Shown here piece after piece: positions 61,673 through 64,000 of a DNA stretch of 64,000 nucleotides (within the stretch, counting starts at the first letter, position 1; each line of letters begins with the position of its first letter). The DNA is from Corynespora cassiicola. Its lineage: Eukaryota > Ascomycota > Dothideomycetes > Pleosporales > Corynesporascaceae. Both the position numbers and the translations under genes were made by a program. The notes below the pieces were generated by a model that searched no databases, had not been told where the DNA came from, and saw nothing but the letters and a program-made list of their open reading frames with translations. The stretch lies in NCBI GenBank assembly GCA_022059125.1, contig JAEUWY010000002.1, positions 4,030,001-4,094,000 of the forward strand. Reading direction: 5' to 3'.

Positions 61673-62759
61673 TTTCAGACAAGGCTGACGCTGGACGCAG
61701 TTGGAGTTGGCGAGAAGTGTATGAGAGAGGTGGAGAGAAGAAGAAGAGAGGGAGCGAGAAGCAGATAAGAGCAGGATTTGGACGCGTCGAAACCGCGGAG
61801 TCTAGCGAGAACCGCCGCCCGCGGTGAGGTGAAGGGTGAAGAGGTTGGAGTTGGGGTGGGCGGCTCAATTGACCTTGGACCTACTGCTCACCACGCAGCA
61901 TGCTCGACTAGGCTGCAACCATGCAGGGCAAGAAGGGCAAGCTGATTGGGCGTCGAGCTGGAACGGGCAAAACAGCAGACGGATCAAGATCGAAGGGACA
62001 CAGAAGGGAGGGAATCGACGGCCGGTAGGGCAGTTTTGAACTGGATGGAGGTGGGCCGTCTCACAGCAGGGCGGGGCAAGCTGGCTTGAGATGGATGACT
62101 GTCGCGCGCAGGACCACCCGTCGTGCCAGGCGGCCCGTCATCTTATTGGACTGCCAGGCCTTAGAGGGCGACGCGGGGGGCAGTACGCGAATAGAAGAGC
62201 AGATGCCTACAGCCTTGGGTTGATGCCTGGGGCCACGCCGCGAATCCTTGACTGAGCCTCTAGCGGGCCATGTGGTGTTGACTTGCTGCGCTCCAGCTCT
62301 TGCAACCGCCGGCCACCGCTGGCCACCGGCTCATGTCCCGTGAGCGCCCGAGTCCCTTGCGGCGGGAGTGTCCGCTGCACAGTGGCATCGCCAGTGGATC
62401 TTACTTGAGGTCGTGGCGGCGGACGAGCACATGCATCCATGTTCCGTGCATCAGAGCTCGGGCGGGCGAGGTACTGGAGACCCACAGCTGCTGCTGCGAG
62501 CGCCACGCGCACCGCCACGCACACCGCCACCGCTTCAGCCCGCGGGCCGCCATGTCAAGATGTCAAGGGGGGTGCCGCGTCCCCGGCTTCCCAACACTCA
62601 CTCCACTAATACTCAACCGTGACGCACTGCGAATCGCACAAGAGTCACACGACTGCCGTGCGTCGCCTTTTGCCATATCCATTCGGAAAATCCCTCTCAT
62701 CTCTTTATCGTCCCCCATTCTGCCATCTCTCCCCCATTCCCAATTTCCCGGTCACCGCA
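61673..62759. promoter_or_regulatory. Divergent intergenic region, BTB / small membrane protein
   Basis: 1.09 kb between divergent starts. An open frame from 62300 runs into the second exon of the next gene but has no ATG-led, family-like content and passes through a CT-rich leader, so it is not called. No repeats or RNA genes were seen. Confidence 0.45.
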
Positions 62760-63169
62760 ATGGGATTGCTCTCCATCCTTCCCGAGAACTTTGCTGGCGT
62801 CGAAACATGGATTACACGGCTTTTTGTGTGTTGAGCCCCACGCCCAGCCGTGACCGCCTGCTAATCTCGCAGTTGGTGCTTGGAGCCATTAGCATTGGGC
62901 CGTGGGCTGCCCTGCTCTTCTATGATCTCGTGCTCTATGTCTTCCGCTCCATTACCCACGACATTCCCTACGTGGGCGGCCGCGCGCGCGGAAAGGCCCG
63001 GCCTCGTGCTCCCAGCCTGACCGAACGCCCCAGCGGTCACCGCCGTCGCTTTAGTCTCGCCCGCCGGTCCGACCAAAAAGCCCAGAGCAGCGGCCAGAAC
63101 GCGGACACTGCGGATCCCCGATGGAGACACATAAAAGAAGAGACGGGCGAGCAGGTATCGAGTACCTGA
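62760..63169 (+). CDS. Small single-pass membrane protein, unknown
   Basis: Two exons, 62760-62825 and 62873-63169; 47-nt intron with GTGTGT donor, GCTAAT branch and CGCAG acceptor. The product is 120 residues. MGLLSILPENFAGVETWITR is followed across the splice by one strong hydrophobic segment at about residues 23-46 (LVLGAISIGPWAALLFYDLV, then LYVF). The remaining two thirds is a basic, Ser/Arg-rich cytosolic-type tail (RGKARPRAPSLTERPSGHRR) that ends EETGEQVSST. I do not recognise the family. Gene reality is supported by clean splice signals and phase, a CAATG start context, and the sharp hydrophobic/basic organisation. Confidence 0.7.
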
Positions 63170-64000
63170 GTGGTTTTGGCAGTAGACTTGTTCTTCGTTT
63201 CTCCCCGCTGGCAGGTTCGTTTGCAATTGGAATATGGGTCGCATTTCCTAGGGCCCCAAAGCGTTGGTCAGAATTCGTCAATCTGCGCTCAGAGGATGCA
63301 AACGCCTCGGAGCCGGTTCCAATGCGAATAAATATACAGAAATTTGCACGCAGAGTCCCTGGCACAGTTTAGGTGCTTGCTTGCTGGTCAACACATGCTC
63401 TAGCAAAGGATATGCGACTGAAAGCAGTCCGGTATTGTTCGCGCCTGGCTGCATGCAAAGCTTCGATATCTGCCAATGGACTTGTCTTCTCGACGGCAGT
63501 TGGACGTCGACCACGTGTCGGCACGAGCCCGCCAGCGTTTGGCTGCATGCGGCAATCAATCATAACCGCGAGCCACGAAGATACCATGACAGTCCAACTA
63601 TCCTATAGCTGCGCGGTGCCTTTTTCGTCGCCGATTTGATATTTCCGGCAAACAGTGCTAGCCCATGGCCACTAGACTTGTAACATGAACTCTATGATGC
63701 AACTCGTCTGCCTCCCGAAACAGTCACTGTAGCATACCAAACCGTCCATCGGACAGGTCCGCAGGCTTCGATGGACCATGACCCCCTTTACGATAGCATT
63801 GACGAATCGTTCATATTGTCAGCACTTCCGGCTGAGGTGGCGTGCAAGATAAACGAGTGGCCGGGGAAAAAATGTGCCTCTGCCAACATGATGAATGGCT
63901 GCTGGCCTGGCCTGCACATTTGATATCTATGCCAGTGGCCATCCTAATGCCACTCGTTGAACAAGACCTTTTTTGCGAGAGTTAACCTACTTATTGTGTG
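63170..64000. other. Right-end non-coding sequence
   Basis: 831 bases to the window edge. Open frames up to 114 codons overlap on both strands without motifs. I see no gene, repeat or RNA feature; a neighbouring gene may start beyond the edge. Confidence 0.4.

Noticed and set aside
62300..62872. Long upstream frame joined to the small membrane protein
   Set aside because: Splicing from the ATG at 62760 gives a clean signal-like start and strong hydrophobic helix; the upstream reading is Arg/Pro/His-rich promoter sequence.
1..64000. tRNA, rRNA, CRISPR, intact transposon or viral genes
   Set aside because: I looked for B-box-like GGTTCRANNCC strings, regular spaced repeats, and transposase, reverse transcriptase or integrase motifs. 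None was convincing; GTTCGAA-type hits fall inside coding exons or introns.

Overview
The window is nuclear DNA of a filamentous ascomycete (Pezizomycotina; a Dothideomycete would fit, but nothing here proves the class). Evidence: densely packed protein genes on both strands, introns mostly 42-100 nt with GTRNGT donors, CTRAY branch sites and YAG acceptors, and families typical of moulds (Nst1, DUF7918, ChAPs/Bud7, Hir3, Csc1). The TTAGGG-type repeat in the window is also the usual fungal telomere repeat. There is no operon, CRISPR array, intact transposon or recognisable tRNA/rRNA gene.

Layout. 1-6.8 kb: MCM10, a tubulin-tyrosine-ligase-like gene, a probably damaged Ser/Thr-rich membrane protein gene, and mitochondrial ribosomal protein mL40. 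7.4-16.1 kb: RHO2 GTPase and NST1 diverge from a GC-rich promoter, followed by phosphoacetylglucosamine mutase. 17.7-24.8 kb: CSC1-type osmosensitive channel, a diverged IMPACT-like protein and an SR140-like splicing factor. 25.6-33.3 kb: a DUF7918 nuclear protein, a TRAPPC12-like trafficking factor and ILV2 acetolactate synthase. 33.3-39.1 kb is the accessory-looking part: a three-copy ~205-bp tandem repeat headed by telomere-like CCCTAA tracts, an SDR oxidoreductase, a BTB protein and the decayed remains of a membrane protein gene. 39.1-54.2 kb: four minus-strand genes (unknown coiled-coil protein, ROG1-type lipase, small unknown, HIR3). 54.6-64 kb: ChAPs exomer subunit, RPS16, ATS1/KTI13-like RCC1 protein, a second BTB protein and a small membrane protein.

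Most genes are single-copy housekeeping functions: replication (MCM10), histone gene control (HIR3), splicing (SR140), translation (mL40, RPS16), branched-chain amino acids (ILV2), and cell wall or secretion (RHO2, PCM1, ChAPs, TRAPPC12). They do not form one pathway, although RHO2, phosphoacetylglucosamine mutase and the ChAPs protein all feed cell-wall and chitin formation. The gene models were spliced by hand from reading frame, splice signals and family conservation; exon coordinates are in each entry.

No new multi-gene system was found. The parts least explained by known genes are the telomere-like array at about 34.55-35.03 kb and the two decaying membrane-protein loci.
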